DNA from: Croceibacter atlanticus HTCC2559
GTDB lineage: Bacteria; Bacteroidota; Bacteroidia; Flavobacteriales; Flavobacteriaceae
Assembly (NCBI RefSeq): GCF_000196315.1
Contig: NC_014230.1
Location: 1,756,001 to 1,820,000, forward strand
Length of the DNA stretch: 64,000 nt
Reading direction: 5' to 3'
The translations under genes and the position numbers were made by a program. Below the pieces are notes generated by a model, which had not been told where the DNA came from, did not search any database, and worked only from the letters and a program-made list of their open reading frames with translations. This document shows positions 25,886 through 34,725 of this stretch, one piece after another (position 1 is the first letter of the stretch; every line of letters starts with the position of its first letter).

Positions 25886-26857
25886 TTATTTTCCGTCATT
25901 AAAATCTGTGTCTTTTCGCTTTTGCTTAGACTTCTTGCCTCGATCTTTATCTTTATTTTTTCCAGAACTATTTTCTAAAAGCATGTCATCTTTGTCGGTT
26001 CTGCTATTTATTCGGTAAGATGCTCCTAGGCCAATCTGCCAACGCGAAGGTGTATCCTTAAAACTAAATAAACCAGAAAGATCTATTTGCAAGTCTTTAG
26101 TAATTAGATATGCGCCTCCACCTCGAATAATATTATCACTATATAAATCATTTTTAAAAGCTTGGTATTCTAAGAAGCCTGCTGTCTTAGGTGAAAATGA
26201 ATGTGTGAGCGTAAAGATACCTGCGTAAGTTGGAAAATCTGTAGTTACTTTGTCTGCTACAAAGTTCATGACAAAGACCCAACCGCCAGCCCAGTTGTTT
26301 TGGGTTATCAACTCAATTCTTGGAGTTATTTTACCTTCATCTGGTACAGCAAAAGGATTGTCTTCACTTAAATTTAAATTAGCTCCAGCATAAACTGATA
26401 CTGCTGGGATCAAACTTTTCCATTTAAAACTATTGTTTGCTTTCCAACTATAAATATTAGGCTTTTCTGGACCGCTTTTATAGGGATCATAAAGTAAATA
26501 TTTTCCACCAATAGTAATCCTGTCAAAATTACTTCGTTTAACTTCTTGTTGTCCTCCAGTTGTAAATTGTCTAGTTTCAGAAAGAAAATCTGCAGCTATG
26601 CTAAGTTCTAGTTGCTCTCTCACCACTCCATATCTAAGGAAGGCATCTACGCCAAAAATATCAGCTTCATAATTTAGTAGGCTATGATCGTCTTTTCCAA
26701 TCTTAGCACCTAGTTCTGCTTGAAATATGTTAGTACCTACTGAAAAGGCACCTTGAGAGTTTCCTGGTCTGTTAGAATTAATAGTTTCAGTAAATTGTGC
26801 GTGGGTATATGGTATACAAACACTAAAAATAAATAGAGTTAGTAGGGTAGATCTCAT
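25886..26857 (-). CDS. Outer-membrane beta-barrel, phenol-degradation MetA-like 'transporter'
   Basis: A 323-residue exported protein; the signal peptide ends THAQ near residue 20. It is rich in alternating hydrophobic and aromatic strands, starting with INSNRPGNSQGAFSVGTNIFQAELG, the pattern of the phenol_MetA_deg/putative transporter barrel family in Bacteroidota. The barrel ends about residue 287 with IGLGASYRI. A highly charged tail of 35 residues follows, rich in Lys/Asp (KNKDKDRGKKSKQKRKD), which is unusual. Substrate unknown. It has its own promoter and shares a terminator with the SPT-family gene. Confidence 0.75.
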   Translation of the reverse strand: MRSTLLTLFIFSVCIPYTHAQFTETINSNRPGNSQGAFSVGTNIFQAELGAKIGKDDHSLLNYEADIFGVDAFLRYGVVREQLELSIAADFLSETRQFTTGGQQEVKRSNFDRITIGGKYLLYDPYKSGPEKPNIYSWKANNSFKWKSLIPAVSVYAGANLNLSEDNPFAVPDEGKITPRIELITQNNWAGGWVFVMNFVADKVTTDFPTYAGIFTLTHSFSPKTAGFLEYQAFKNDLYSDNIIRGGGAYLITKDLQIDLSGLFSFKDTPSRWQIGLGASYRINSRTDKDDMLLENSSGKNKDKDRGKKSKQKRKDTDFNDGK

Positions 26858-26877
26858 GATTTTGATTTAGGTTGATT

Positions 26878-26907
26878 CAAATATAATTGAATTTATCATT
26901 AATTTAA
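26878..26907 (-). promoter_or_regulatory. Promoter for the barrel gene
   Basis: On the minus strand TTA (plus 26905-26907), 19 bases, TATATTTG (plus 26878-26885), then 20 bases to the ATG at 26857. Confidence 0.55.
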
Positions 26908-26952
26908 GATTACAACGTTTATTAAGGCGTTGGAGTATATTAAATTTGTACT

Positions 26953-27225
26953 ATGGAGTTTTTAAAAGTTATATTAATTATTCTTCTTGTTTACTTTGGC
27001 CTAAAGTTTCTTTTTAGATTACTTGGCCCATTGTTAATGAAGTATGCTATGAAGAAAATGGGGAAGAAGTTTGAAGAGCAATTCAGCCAATTTAATTCAA
27101 TGAATAAACAACAGGCGTCTCAGGAAAAAGAGGGTGAAGTTGTTTTAGATAAAGTGCCAAAAAATAAAAGAAAGTCTTCTAAAACTGTTGGTGAGTATGT
27201 AGAGTATGAAGAGGTTAAGGATTAA
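26953..27225 (+). CDS. DUF4834-family small membrane protein
   Basis: A 90-residue protein with one N-terminal hydrophobic stretch (about 4-30, ending LGPLLMKYA) and a Lys/Glu-rich cytoplasmic tail ending EYVEYEEVKD. This matches the DUF4834 family of Bacteroidota; no function is known. A TAAATTTG box at 26941-26948 lies only four bases before the ATG, so the transcript may be almost leaderless. Its stop codon overlaps the stop of the convergent toxin gene within a shared TTAA. Confidence 0.8.
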   Translation: MEFLKVILIILLVYFGLKFLFRLLGPLLMKYAMKKMGKKFEEQFSQFNSMNKQQASQEKEGEVVLDKVPKNKRKSSKTVGEYVEYEEVKD

Positions 27226-27509
27226 TGTTCCTCTTTGCTTTCTTTAATTATAGATATAATTACTGTAGCCTCTATATCTGCCAAGTAAATTAATCGTAAA
27301 TCTGCTCTTAGTTTTAGGGTGTGTAATTTGCCATAGCTAGAGGACTTAGGAAAGAGCTTTGGGAACCTGGAAATTAAACCTTCTGCATGTTTTAAAGTTT
27401 TTTTTAGCTCTAAATAAGATTCAAAGGTTTCTTCATGCCTAACTATATTTAAAATACGTAGAGAGTCTTTAGCAGCTACCTCTGTCCAGAATATAGAGTG
27501 TTTAGTCAT
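27222..27509 (-). CDS. RelE/ParE-family toxin
   Basis: A 95-residue protein resembling type II toxins of the RelE/ParE superfamily. It has an N-terminal IFWTEVAAKDS strand-helix start, a helical middle, and a beta sheet with LHTLKLRADLRLIYLADIEATVIISII. The family either cleaves mRNA on the ribosome or poisons gyrase; which applies here is not visible. The antitoxin gene precedes it with an 8-base overlap, the usual order. The match to the fold is moderate, so the activity is inferred mainly from the pair structure. Confidence 0.7.
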   Translation of the reverse strand: MTKHSIFWTEVAAKDSLRILNIVRHEETFESYLELKKTLKHAEGLISRFPKLFPKSSSYGKLHTLKLRADLRLIYLADIEATVIISIIKESKEEH

Positions 27510-27723
27510 CTAAATATGTCCAATAGGTTTTTGAATTCATTAGCGCACCATTCTCAAGTTGTTGTAAGCCGTTCTTTATCTGGTTTAATTGTAAGACATT
27601 TAGCTGTTGCCACCAATCGGAGCTTAAATCGTCTTTAGAAACTTGAATAATTTGAGTGACATGCTTTAAATCTTCATTAGAAAGTGTGTCTATCCAACTA
27701 TCAAATTTTTCCTTTGTATTCAT
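27502..27723 (-). CDS. Antitoxin partner of the RelE/ParE-like toxin
   Basis: A 73-residue hydrophilic, tryptophan-containing protein. The C-terminal half (SDWWQQLNVLQLNQIKNGLQ region, then NGALMNSKTYW) resembles the toxin-wrapping part of small antitoxins from Bacteroidota, with a helix reading xxQIKxGLxxLExG. No clear N-terminal DNA-binding fold is recognisable. It lies five bases after marC and overlaps the toxin start by eight bases, so all three may share one transcript. Confidence 0.65.
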   Translation of the reverse strand: MNTKEKFDSWIDTLSNEDLKHVTQIIQVSKDDLSSDWWQQLNVLQLNQIKNGLQQLENGALMNSKTYWTYLDD

Positions 27724-27728
27724 TGTTA

Positions 27729-28343
27729 TTAATTAAGTACGGTGAAAAAATCTCGTAACCCAGTTAGTATACTTTGTACAGCATAAGATGCTAGTATAAG
27801 TCCCATAACTTTACTTATTACAGTAATCCCATATTCTCCAATACGTTTTTGTACTACATTGGCTGCAAGTAGAAGTAAGCAAGTAAGGCCTATAACAACT
27901 AAAACAAGAATAGTTGTAATGATTTGTTCCTTAATAGTATAGAGGTTGTTGTTTGTCATTAAAACCACAGCCATAATAGCACCTGGTGAAGCAATTGAAG
28001 GTATAGCTAACGGAAATACAGCAACGTGTTTATAATCATCTATATGACTTTTTTCTTGGGATGGTTTTCCGTCTCCAAAAATCATTGTTAATGCAAAAAG
28101 GAATAATATTACACCTCCTGAAATTTGAAATGCATCTAAAGATATTTCCATACCTTCTAAAATAAGCTGCCCAATTACTATAAAGAATAATAAGATAGAG
28201 AATGCTATAAGTGTTGCTCTAATAGCTACTCTTGTTTTTTTTGCTTTGTCAAATTTCTTAGTAGCCTCTAAGTAAACTGGTACTGATCCAAGCGGATCTA
28301 TAACAGCAAATAAAAATAGTACAGTGGTAATAATTTCAGACAT
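27729..28343 (-). CDS. marC: MarC-family integral membrane protein
   Basis: A 204-residue protein with six hydrophobic helices of the MarC/UPF0056 family. The start LFAVIDPLGSVPVYLEAT and the mirrored LAIPSIASPGAIMAV motif are the two half-repeats typical of the family. MarC was once tied to multiple antibiotic resistance, but that role was not upheld and the function is unknown. It precedes the antitoxin-toxin pair by only five bases. Confidence 0.9.
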   Translation of the reverse strand: MSEIITTVLFLFAVIDPLGSVPVYLEATKKFDKAKKTRVAIRATLIAFSILLFFIVIGQLILEGMEISLDAFQISGGVILFLFALTMIFGDGKPSQEKSHIDDYKHVAVFPLAIPSIASPGAIMAVVLMTNNNLYTIKEQIITTILVLVVIGLTCLLLLAANVVQKRIGEYGITVISKVMGLILASYAVQSILTGLRDFFTVLN

Positions 28344-28414
28344 TGTATAGTCTTTTCAATTAGATCTTTAAAGGTATATAAAATGATACAGTTCTTAATC
28401 CTTATTAGATTATG

Positions 28415-28461
28415 AAAAAACACCTTAATCACATTACTTATCTATGGTTAAGGTGTTTTTT
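28415..28461 (-). terminator. Terminator after porX
   Basis: A 14-base inverted repeat (28415-28428 with 28448-28461, core CACCTTAA / TTAAGGTG) with a 19-base loop, flanked by A and T runs. It follows the porX stop and precedes marC on the same strand. Confidence 0.8.
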
Positions 28462-28481
28462 AAAATTAGTTAATATAATGA

Positions 28482-30032
28482 TTACCTAGGCTCTAGGACA
28501 GCAAAAGGTATTACCATTTCCTCTAATGAAACACCACCATGTTGATAGGTATTTCTATAATAACTTACATAATGGTTAAAGTTGTTTGGATATGCAAAAA
28601 ACAAATCGCCTTTTGCAAAAATAAAGCTACTGCTCATATTAATACTAGGTAAATGTATTTCCTTAGGATTTTTTGCAGCAAGTACATCTTTGTCTTGGTA
28701 TGTAAGACTTTTGCCTGTTTTATATCTTAAATTAAGGCTTGTGTTTTTATCTCCAATAACTTTAGAAGGGTTATTAACATTAATGGTTCCGTGATCTGTA
28801 GTTACTATCAGCTTAAAGCCCATTTGTTGAGCTTGCTGTATAATCTCTAATAATGGTGAGTTTTTAAACCAGCTTTCTGTTAAGCTTCTGTAAGATTTAT
28901 CATTAGAGGCTAATTCTTTTATAACCTCCATTTCTGTCTTACTATGAGACAACATATCTACAAAATTGTAAACAACTACTGTTAAGTCATTATCTTTCTG
29001 AGATTTAAAATTTTCCACCAATTTTTTGCCACCTTTTACGTTGGTGATTTTATGATAATCTGTTTTAAGATGACTTTGTCCAAGCCTTTTTAATTGTCTT
29101 CTCAGAAATTCTGCCTCGTGCATATTCTTACCACCATCATCTGTATCGTTTAACCAAAGATCTGAATGTAGTTTTTCCATATCTGCTGGCATTAGTCCTG
29201 AAAAAATTGCATTACGAGCATATTGGGTTGCTGTTGGTAATATGGAGTAATATGGTTCTTCTTTTTGCTTTTTATAATGGTTGTTTAATATAGGTTCAAA
29301 TGCGCGCCATTGGTCATAGCGTAAATTGTCTATTACTACTAAAAGAGTTGGTTGTTCGCCCAATTCAGGAATTACACGTTCTCTTAATAAAGTGTGACTC
29401 ATTATTGGAGCATCATCTGCGCCATTAAACCAGTCGCGGTAATTTTTTTCTACAAATTTGCAAAATTGAGTATTAGCTTCAGATTTTTGAGATTCTAGGA
29501 TACCTATCATTCCAGTATCTTCAATGTTCTCTAACTCCATTTCCCAATAGATTAATTTTTGATACATTTCTGCCCAACCTTCATAGGAGTTTATGCTAGA
29601 CATATCCATGGCTATTTTTCTAAACTCTTGTTGGTAATGAGAAGTCGTGGTTTCAGAAACTAATCGAGAATGGTCTAAATTCTTTTTTAAGCTTAATAAA
29701 ATTTGGTTTGGGTTTACAGGCTTAATTAAATAATCTGCTATTTTAGAGCCTATAGCTTCTTCCATGATATGCTCTTCTTCACTCTTGGTAATCATTATTA
29801 CCGGTAAATTAGCTTGTTTTTCTTTTATTCCAGATAAAGTCTCAAGACCTGTTAGTCCAGGCATATTCTCATCTAAGAATACAATGTCAAAACGGTTGCC
29901 ATCAATCTCCTCAAGGGCTTCTGTACCACTTTGGCATGTAGTAACACTGTAGTTTTTGTTTTCTAAAAAAAGAATATGTGGCTTAAGAAGATCAATTTCA
30001 TCATCTACCCACAGTACATTTATATTGTTCAT
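28482..30032 (-). CDS. porX: PorX: response regulator fused to PglZ/alkaline-phosphatase domain
   Basis: A 516-residue regulator of type IX secretion. Residues 1-122 form a CheY-like receiver with phosphoacceptor Asp54 in VFLDENMPG and Lys in YLIKPVNP. A helical linker is followed by a PglZ domain of the alkaline phosphatase superfamily (about 200-510). That domain holds metal-site stretches VVIDNLRYDQWR, VYNFVDMLSHSKTE and VTTDHGTINV. In Porphyromonas and Flavobacterium PorX works with the kinase PorY and needs zinc-dependent dimers. No kinase is adjacent. It diverges from the HD-hydrolase gene, with 42 bases between starts. The PglZ domain here is unrelated to BREX defence. Confidence 0.93.
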   Translation of the reverse strand: MNNINVLWVDDEIDLLKPHILFLENKNYSVTTCQSGTEALEEIDGNRFDIVFLDENMPGLTGLETLSGIKEKQANLPVIMITKSEEEHIMEEAIGSKIADYLIKPVNPNQILLSLKKNLDHSRLVSETTTSHYQQEFRKIAMDMSSINSYEGWAEMYQKLIYWEMELENIEDTGMIGILESQKSEANTQFCKFVEKNYRDWFNGADDAPIMSHTLLRERVIPELGEQPTLLVVIDNLRYDQWRAFEPILNNHYKKQKEEPYYSILPTATQYARNAIFSGLMPADMEKLHSDLWLNDTDDGGKNMHEAEFLRRQLKRLGQSHLKTDYHKITNVKGGKKLVENFKSQKDNDLTVVVYNFVDMLSHSKTEMEVIKELASNDKSYRSLTESWFKNSPLLEIIQQAQQMGFKLIVTTDHGTINVNNPSKVIGDKNTSLNLRYKTGKSLTYQDKDVLAAKNPKEIHLPSINMSSSFIFAKGDLFFAYPNNFNHYVSYYRNTYQHGGVSLEEMVIPFAVLEPR

Positions 30033-30074
30033 AGTATATTTTCGTTTAGTTTTGTATTATTAAATACGACCAGC

Positions 30075-31295
30075 TTGTCACAACGTAACAAACTTAAAAT
30101 ACTTAACGACCCAATTTACGGATTTATTACTATCCCTAACGCGCGTCTTTTTGATATTATAGAACATAAATATTTTCAAAGATTACGCCGCATTTCTCAA
30201 ATGGGCGTTTCATTTTTAGTATATCCTGGTGCGCATCATACGCGTTTTCATCATGCACTTGGTTGCATGCATCTCATGCAAAAAGCTGTTAGGGTCTTGC
30301 GCTTTAAGGGTGTAGCAATTTCTGATGCAGAGGCAGAAGCTTTACAGATAGCTATTTTACTACACGATATTGGTCATGGTCCTTTTTCTCATGCGATGGA
30401 ACATAGCATTGTAAGTGGTGTGAATCACGAGCGAATTTCTGAGCTATTTATGGAAAAAATGAATGCCGACTTTAACCAAAGTTTAACGTTGGCCATCTCA
30501 ATTTTTAAGGGACATTATGACAGACACTTTATGCATCAGCTTATTTCAAGTCAATTAGACATGGATAGGTTAGACTATTTAAAGCGAGATAGTTTTTATA
30601 CAGGTGTTTCTGAAGGTAATATAAATAGTGAACGCCTTATTGCTATGCTTAATGTTGTAGATGATCAACTAGTGGTCGAGCATAAGGGAATTTATTCTGT
30701 TGAAAAATTTTTAGTGGCAAGACGCTTAATGTATTGGCAGGTATATTTACATAAAACAAGTTTAGGTGCCGAGCAGTTAATGATAAGAGTACTAAAACGA
30801 GCAAAGGAGCTAACAGACAAAGGCGAAATTTTAAATTGCAATAAACCGCTTTTATATTTTCTTGAAAACAGAATAACAGAAGATAAATTTAACGACGATA
30901 TCCTAAACACCTTTGCAGAATTAGATGATTATGACGTTATCTCTGCAATGAAACAATGGATGCACCACGATGATTTTGTCTTAAGTGAGCTTTGTAAAAT
31001 GATTATTAATAGAGATCTGCTAAAAGTTAAGCTAAAGAAAAGAGAAGTTTCTAAAGAAAAAATTGAAAAGCAAATTAACTTATTAATGTCTCGTTATGAT
31101 ATTTCTGCACACGAAGCTGGCTATTTTGTGTTTAGTGGTAGTGTAGAAAATTTGGCATATAAGATTAAAGCCAATCCTATAAACATTCTTCATAAAAATG
31201 GAAAAATAACAGATGTTGTAAAAGCTAGTGATCAACTAAATTTAAAGGCATTATCTAAAGTGGTGAAAAAATATTTTTGGTGTTATCCTAAGTAA
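30075..31295 (+). CDS. HD-domain phosphohydrolase (dGTPase-like)
   Basis: A 406-residue HD-superfamily phosphohydrolase. Metal ligands lie in HHTRFHHALG, LLHDIGHGPFSH and the later SQLDMDRLDYL block. Relatives hydrolyse dNTPs or other nucleotides; the substrate is not evident. The start is placed at TTG 30075 (protein LSQRNKLKILNDPIYGFI), because flavobacterial homologues begin at this NKLKI-NDPIYGF region. The open frame upstream to 29976 is hydrophobic nonsense lying inside porX. It is divergent from porX, upstream of the lpx block. Confidence 0.88.
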   Translation: MSQRNKLKILNDPIYGFITIPNARLFDIIEHKYFQRLRRISQMGVSFLVYPGAHHTRFHHALGCMHLMQKAVRVLRFKGVAISDAEAEALQIAILLHDIGHGPFSHAMEHSIVSGVNHERISELFMEKMNADFNQSLTLAISIFKGHYDRHFMHQLISSQLDMDRLDYLKRDSFYTGVSEGNINSERLIAMLNVVDDQLVVEHKGIYSVEKFLVARRLMYWQVYLHKTSLGAEQLMIRVLKRAKELTDKGEILNCNKPLLYFLENRITEDKFNDDILNTFAELDDYDVISAMKQWMHHDDFVLSELCKMIINRDLLKVKLKKREVSKEKIEKQINLLMSRYDISAHEAGYFVFSGSVENLAYKIKANPINILHKNGKITDVVKASDQLNLKALSKVVKKYFWCYPK

Positions 31296-31485
31296 AGGCC
31301 ATAACAGCTAAATTATAATGTTTATCATTTTCACTCCATTTTAAAATTAAAGTATAAGTAATTAAAGGGTAATTAAAACAGAGTTTTTGCAAGTATTGTT
31401 AGCCAAATAGCTTTAAAATAACAATCCGTTCATAACTTAAGTAAAGCATAAGTTTGTTAACAATCGTTAATAACCCTAAAATTGC

Positions 31486-31493
31486 TATTTTTG
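31486..31493 (+). promoter_or_regulatory. Promoter -7 box abutting the lpxD start
   Basis: TATTTTTG ends only five bases before the lpxD ATG at 31499. Transcription would begin at or next to the start codon, giving a leaderless or near-leaderless message. Confidence 0.5.
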
Positions 31494-31498
31494 CATCG

Positions 31499-32527
31499 AT
31501 GAAATTTACAGCTGCTCAAATCGCAGGCATTTTAGAAGGTGATATTGTTGGTAATCCCGACGTCGAAGTTTCAAAATTAGCCAAGATAGAAGAAGGGACA
31601 AAAGGGTCGTTGACGTTTTTGGCAAACCCTAAATACAATTCATATATATACTCTACAAATGCTTCAATTTGCATAGTAAACTCAACCTTTGAGCCAGAAC
31701 AGACTGTTTCTGCCACATTAATAAAGGTTGAAGATGCTTATAAAAGTTTTTCAAAATTACTTGAATATTATAATCAAGTAAAGTTAAACAAGACAGGAAT
31801 TGAGCAACCTCACTTTATCTCAGAAACTGCTAAGTATGGTGAAAATATTTACTTGGGAGCATTTACCTATATAGGTGAGAATGTTGTTTTAGGAGATAAT
31901 GTAAAAGTTTATCCTAATGTATATATTGGAGATAATGTAAAGATTGGAGATAACACTATGATCTTTGCAGGTGCAAAGATTTATTCAGAGTCTATTATTG
32001 GTGATCATTGTGTTATTCATAGTGGAGCTATAGTTGGAGCAGATGGGTTTGGATTTACACCAAATGAAAAAGGAGAATATCAAAAAGTACCTCAAACTGG
32101 TAATGTTATTATTGAAGATTTTGTAGATGTAGGTGCAGGTACAACTATTGATAGAGCTACACTCGGATCTACTATAATTAGAAAAGGTGTAAAGCTAGAT
32201 AATCAAATACAAATAGCTCATAACGTAGAGATAGGAGCGCATACTGCAATTGCAGCACAAACAGGTGTTGCAGGATCAACTAAAATTGGTAAGCATTGTC
32301 TTATTGGAGGACAAGTTGGTATTGCAGGTCATTTAACCATCGGAGATAAGGTGCGTATACAAGCACAATCTGGTATTGGTAGAAATGTGAAAGATGAAGA
32401 AACATTGCAAGGCTCTCCAGCATTAAATTATGGAGATTATAATAAGTCCTATGTGCATTTTAAAAACTTACCACAAACGGTAAAATCAATACATAACCTA
32501 GAAAAAAAACTGGAAAGTAATGACTGA
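31499..32527 (+). CDS. lpxD: UDP-3-O-(3-hydroxyacyl)glucosamine N-acyltransferase
   Basis: Third step of lipid A synthesis: adds a hydroxyacyl chain from ACP to the 2-amino group. It has 342 residues with an N-terminal uridine-binding domain, then a left-handed beta-helix of hexapeptide repeats (about 105-310). The catalytic His is in the QIAHNVEIG block. ATG 31499 ([14 protein letters not shown]) is chosen because upstream codons fall within the promoter. It overlaps lpxC-fabZ by eight bases. A second lpxD-like gene is at 36072. Confidence 0.94.
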   Translation: MKFTAAQIAGILEGDIVGNPDVEVSKLAKIEEGTKGSLTFLANPKYNSYIYSTNASICIVNSTFEPEQTVSATLIKVEDAYKSFSKLLEYYNQVKLNKTGIEQPHFISETAKYGENIYLGAFTYIGENVVLGDNVKVYPNVYIGDNVKIGDNTMIFAGAKIYSESIIGDHCVIHSGAIVGADGFGFTPNEKGEYQKVPQTGNVIIEDFVDVGAGTTIDRATLGSTIIRKGVKLDNQIQIAHNVEIGAHTAIAAQTGVAGSTKIGKHCLIGGQVGIAGHLTIGDKVRIQAQSGIGRNVKDEETLQGSPALNYGDYNKSYVHFKNLPQTVKSIHNLEKKLESND

Positions 32528-33923
32528 AACCATTGCTCAAAAGCAACAGACCATAGCTAAAGAAGTTACTCTTAAAGGAGTAGGTCTTCACACTGGTAAA
32601 GAAGTAACATTAACTTTTAAGCCGGCACCCGAAAATTTTGGATACGCTTTTAAACGTGTTGATCTTGAAGGAGAACCTGTTATAGAGGCAGATGCCAATT
32701 ACGTGGTAAACACTCAACGAGGAACTAACCTTGAGAAAAACGGCGTTAGCATACAGACAAGTGAACACGTACTTGCTGCTTGTGTAGGCTTAGAGATAGA
32801 TAATGTTTTAATTGAATTAAATGCATCTGAGCCTCCAATTATGGATGGGTCTTCAAAATTCTTTGTTGAAGCTTTAGAAAAAGCAGGAATACAAGAACAA
32901 GAAAAGAATAGAGAAGTTTATGTTGTTAAAGAAAACATCTCTTATATCGATGAAGAAACTGGTAGCGAGATACTTTTAATGCCTTCAGACGATTACCAAA
33001 TTACCACAATGGTAGATTTTGGTACTAAGATTTTAGGAACCCAAAATGCTTCAATAAAAAATCTTTCAGAATTTAAAGATGAAATATCAGACGCACGTAC
33101 ATTTAGTTTCCTTCATGAATTAGAAATGCTTTTAGAACACGGCTTAATAAAAGGTGGTGATCTAAATAATGCAATTGTTTATGTAGATAAAGAGATAAGC
33201 TCAGATACTGTCGAAAAATTAAAGAAAGCATTTAATAAAGAAACAATCTCTGTTAAACCTAATGGTATATTAGATAACCTAACGTTACATTATCCTAATG
33301 AAGCAGCACGTCATAAACTATTAGATGTAATAGGAGATTTAGCGTTGGTAGGTACAAGAATACAAGGTAAAATTATTGCCAATAAACCAGGACACTTTGT
33401 AAATACTCAATTTGCTAAAAAACTATCTAAAATTATCAAGATAGAAAAACGTAATGCAGTTCCTCAGGTAGATTTAAATCAAAAACCATTGATGGATGTT
33501 GTGCAAATCATGAAAATGTTACCGCACAGACAACCATTTTTATTAATAGATAAGATTTTTGAGTTATCTGATACACATGTATTAGGATCAAAAAATGTAA
33601 CCATGAATGAAGACTTTTTTAGAGGTCACTTTCCTGGTTCACCTGTAATGCCAGGTGTCCTAATTGTTGAGGCAATGGCACAAACCGGAGGCATATTAAT
33701 ATTGAGTACCGTTCCAGATCCAGAAAATTACTTAACCTACTTCATGAAGATAGATAATGTTAAGTTTAAACAAATGGTCGTACCTGGAGATACATTAGTC
33801 TTTAAGTGTGATTTAATATCACCTATACGACGAGGCATTTGTCATATGCAAGGTTACGCCTATGCAAACGGCAAATTAGCTTGTGAAGCCGAACTTATGG
33901 CACAAATTTCAAAAGTAAAGTAA
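32520..33923 (+). CDS. lpxC/fabZ: Bifunctional LpxC deacetylase / FabZ dehydratase
   Basis: A fusion of 467 residues. Residues 1-305 are LpxC, the zinc UDP-3-O-acyl-GlcNAc deacetylase that commits to lipid A ([14 protein letters not shown] start; Zn/catalytic region in SEHVLAA, and [23 protein letters not shown] late). Residues about 315-467 are FabZ, the 3-hydroxyacyl-ACP dehydratase, with [12 protein letters not shown] and the active-site [19 protein letters not shown]. This fusion is characteristic of Bacteroidota and couples fatty-acid and lipid A synthesis. It overlaps lpxD by eight bases and lpxA by one. Confidence 0.96.
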   Translation: MTETIAQKQQTIAKEVTLKGVGLHTGKEVTLTFKPAPENFGYAFKRVDLEGEPVIEADANYVVNTQRGTNLEKNGVSIQTSEHVLAACVGLEIDNVLIELNASEPPIMDGSSKFFVEALEKAGIQEQEKNREVYVVKENISYIDEETGSEILLMPSDDYQITTMVDFGTKILGTQNASIKNLSEFKDEISDARTFSFLHELEMLLEHGLIKGGDLNNAIVYVDKEISSDTVEKLKKAFNKETISVKPNGILDNLTLHYPNEAARHKLLDVIGDLALVGTRIQGKIIANKPGHFVNTQFAKKLSKIIKIEKRNAVPQVDLNQKPLMDVVQIMKMLPHRQPFLLIDKIFELSDTHVLGSKNVTMNEDFFRGHFPGSPVMPGVLIVEAMAQTGGILILSTVPDPENYLTYFMKIDNVKFKQMVVPGDTLVFKCDLISPIRRGICHMQGYAYANGKLACEAELMAQISKVK

Positions 33924-34705
33924 TGAATCAACCACTAGCATACGTACATCCAAGCGCTAAAATAGCTAAGAATGTAGTTATAGAGCCTTTTACAACCATA
34001 CATGGAAATGTAACAATTGGAGAAGGCACTTGGATAGGATCTAATGTCACCATTATGGAAGGTGCGCGCATTGGTAAAAATTGTAATATTTTTCCAGGTG
34101 CAGTAATTTCTGCAATTCCACAAGACAAGAAGTTTGATGATGAAGATACAACAACTATCATTGGAGATGGTACAACCATTAGAGAGTGCGTAACAATAAA
34201 TAGAGGTACGACAGATAAAATGCGTACAGAAATTGGTAAAAATTGCTGGATAATGGCATATTGCCACATTGCGCATGACTGTATTGTCGGAGATAACTGT
34301 ATTTTTAGTAATAACAGTACACTTGCAGGACATATAAATGTTGGAGATTACGTTGTTTTAGCGGGTATGTCTGCAGTACAGCAATTTTGTACAATAGGAA
34401 GTCACGCATTTGTTACAGGAGGATCATTGGTTAGAAAAGATGTTCCACCATATGTAAAAGCAGGAAGAGAACCATTATCCTATGTTGGTATAAACTCAAT
34501 AGGTTTAAGAAGACGTGGATTTTCAACAGAAAAAATTAGAGAGATTCAAAATATTTACAGAATTCTCTATCAAAAAAATTATAACAACTCACAGGCTGTA
34601 GCCATTATTGAAGCAGAAATGGAAGCTACTTCGGAGAGAGATGAGATTTTAGAATTTGTAAAAAGCTCTCAACGTGGTGTAATGAAAGGCTACTTCTCAA
34701 ACTAA
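33923..34705 (+). CDS. lpxA: UDP-N-acetylglucosamine O-acyltransferase
   Basis: First step of lipid A synthesis, transferring a hydroxyacyl chain from ACP to UDP-GlcNAc. It has 260 residues with a long hexapeptide beta-helix (about 5-190) and a C-terminal helical domain. The catalytic His lies in the MAYCHIAHDC block, and the trimer-typical GMSAVQQFCTIG and GLRRRGFSTE follow. The ATG shares an A with the lpxC-fabZ stop (TAATG), indicating coupled translation. Confidence 0.96.
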   Translation: MNQPLAYVHPSAKIAKNVVIEPFTTIHGNVTIGEGTWIGSNVTIMEGARIGKNCNIFPGAVISAIPQDKKFDDEDTTTIIGDGTTIRECVTINRGTTDKMRTEIGKNCWIMAYCHIAHDCIVGDNCIFSNNSTLAGHINVGDYVVLAGMSAVQQFCTIGSHAFVTGGSLVRKDVPPYVKAGREPLSYVGINSIGLRRRGFSTEKIREIQNIYRILYQKNYNNSQAVAIIEAEMEATSERDEILEFVKSSQRGVMKGYFSN

Positions 34706-34725
34706 TTTAAACACAATAACTAATT

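Noticed and set aside
28482-30032. PglZ domain as a sign of a BREX phage-defence island
   Set aside because: The domain is fused to a receiver domain, which is the PorX architecture, and no other BREX genes (brxA, brxC, pglX) are nearby.
33928-34333. Two overlapping minus-strand frames opposite lpxA
   Set aside because: They mirror the hexapeptide repeats of LpxA on the opposite strand and have no family resemblance, promoter or terminator.
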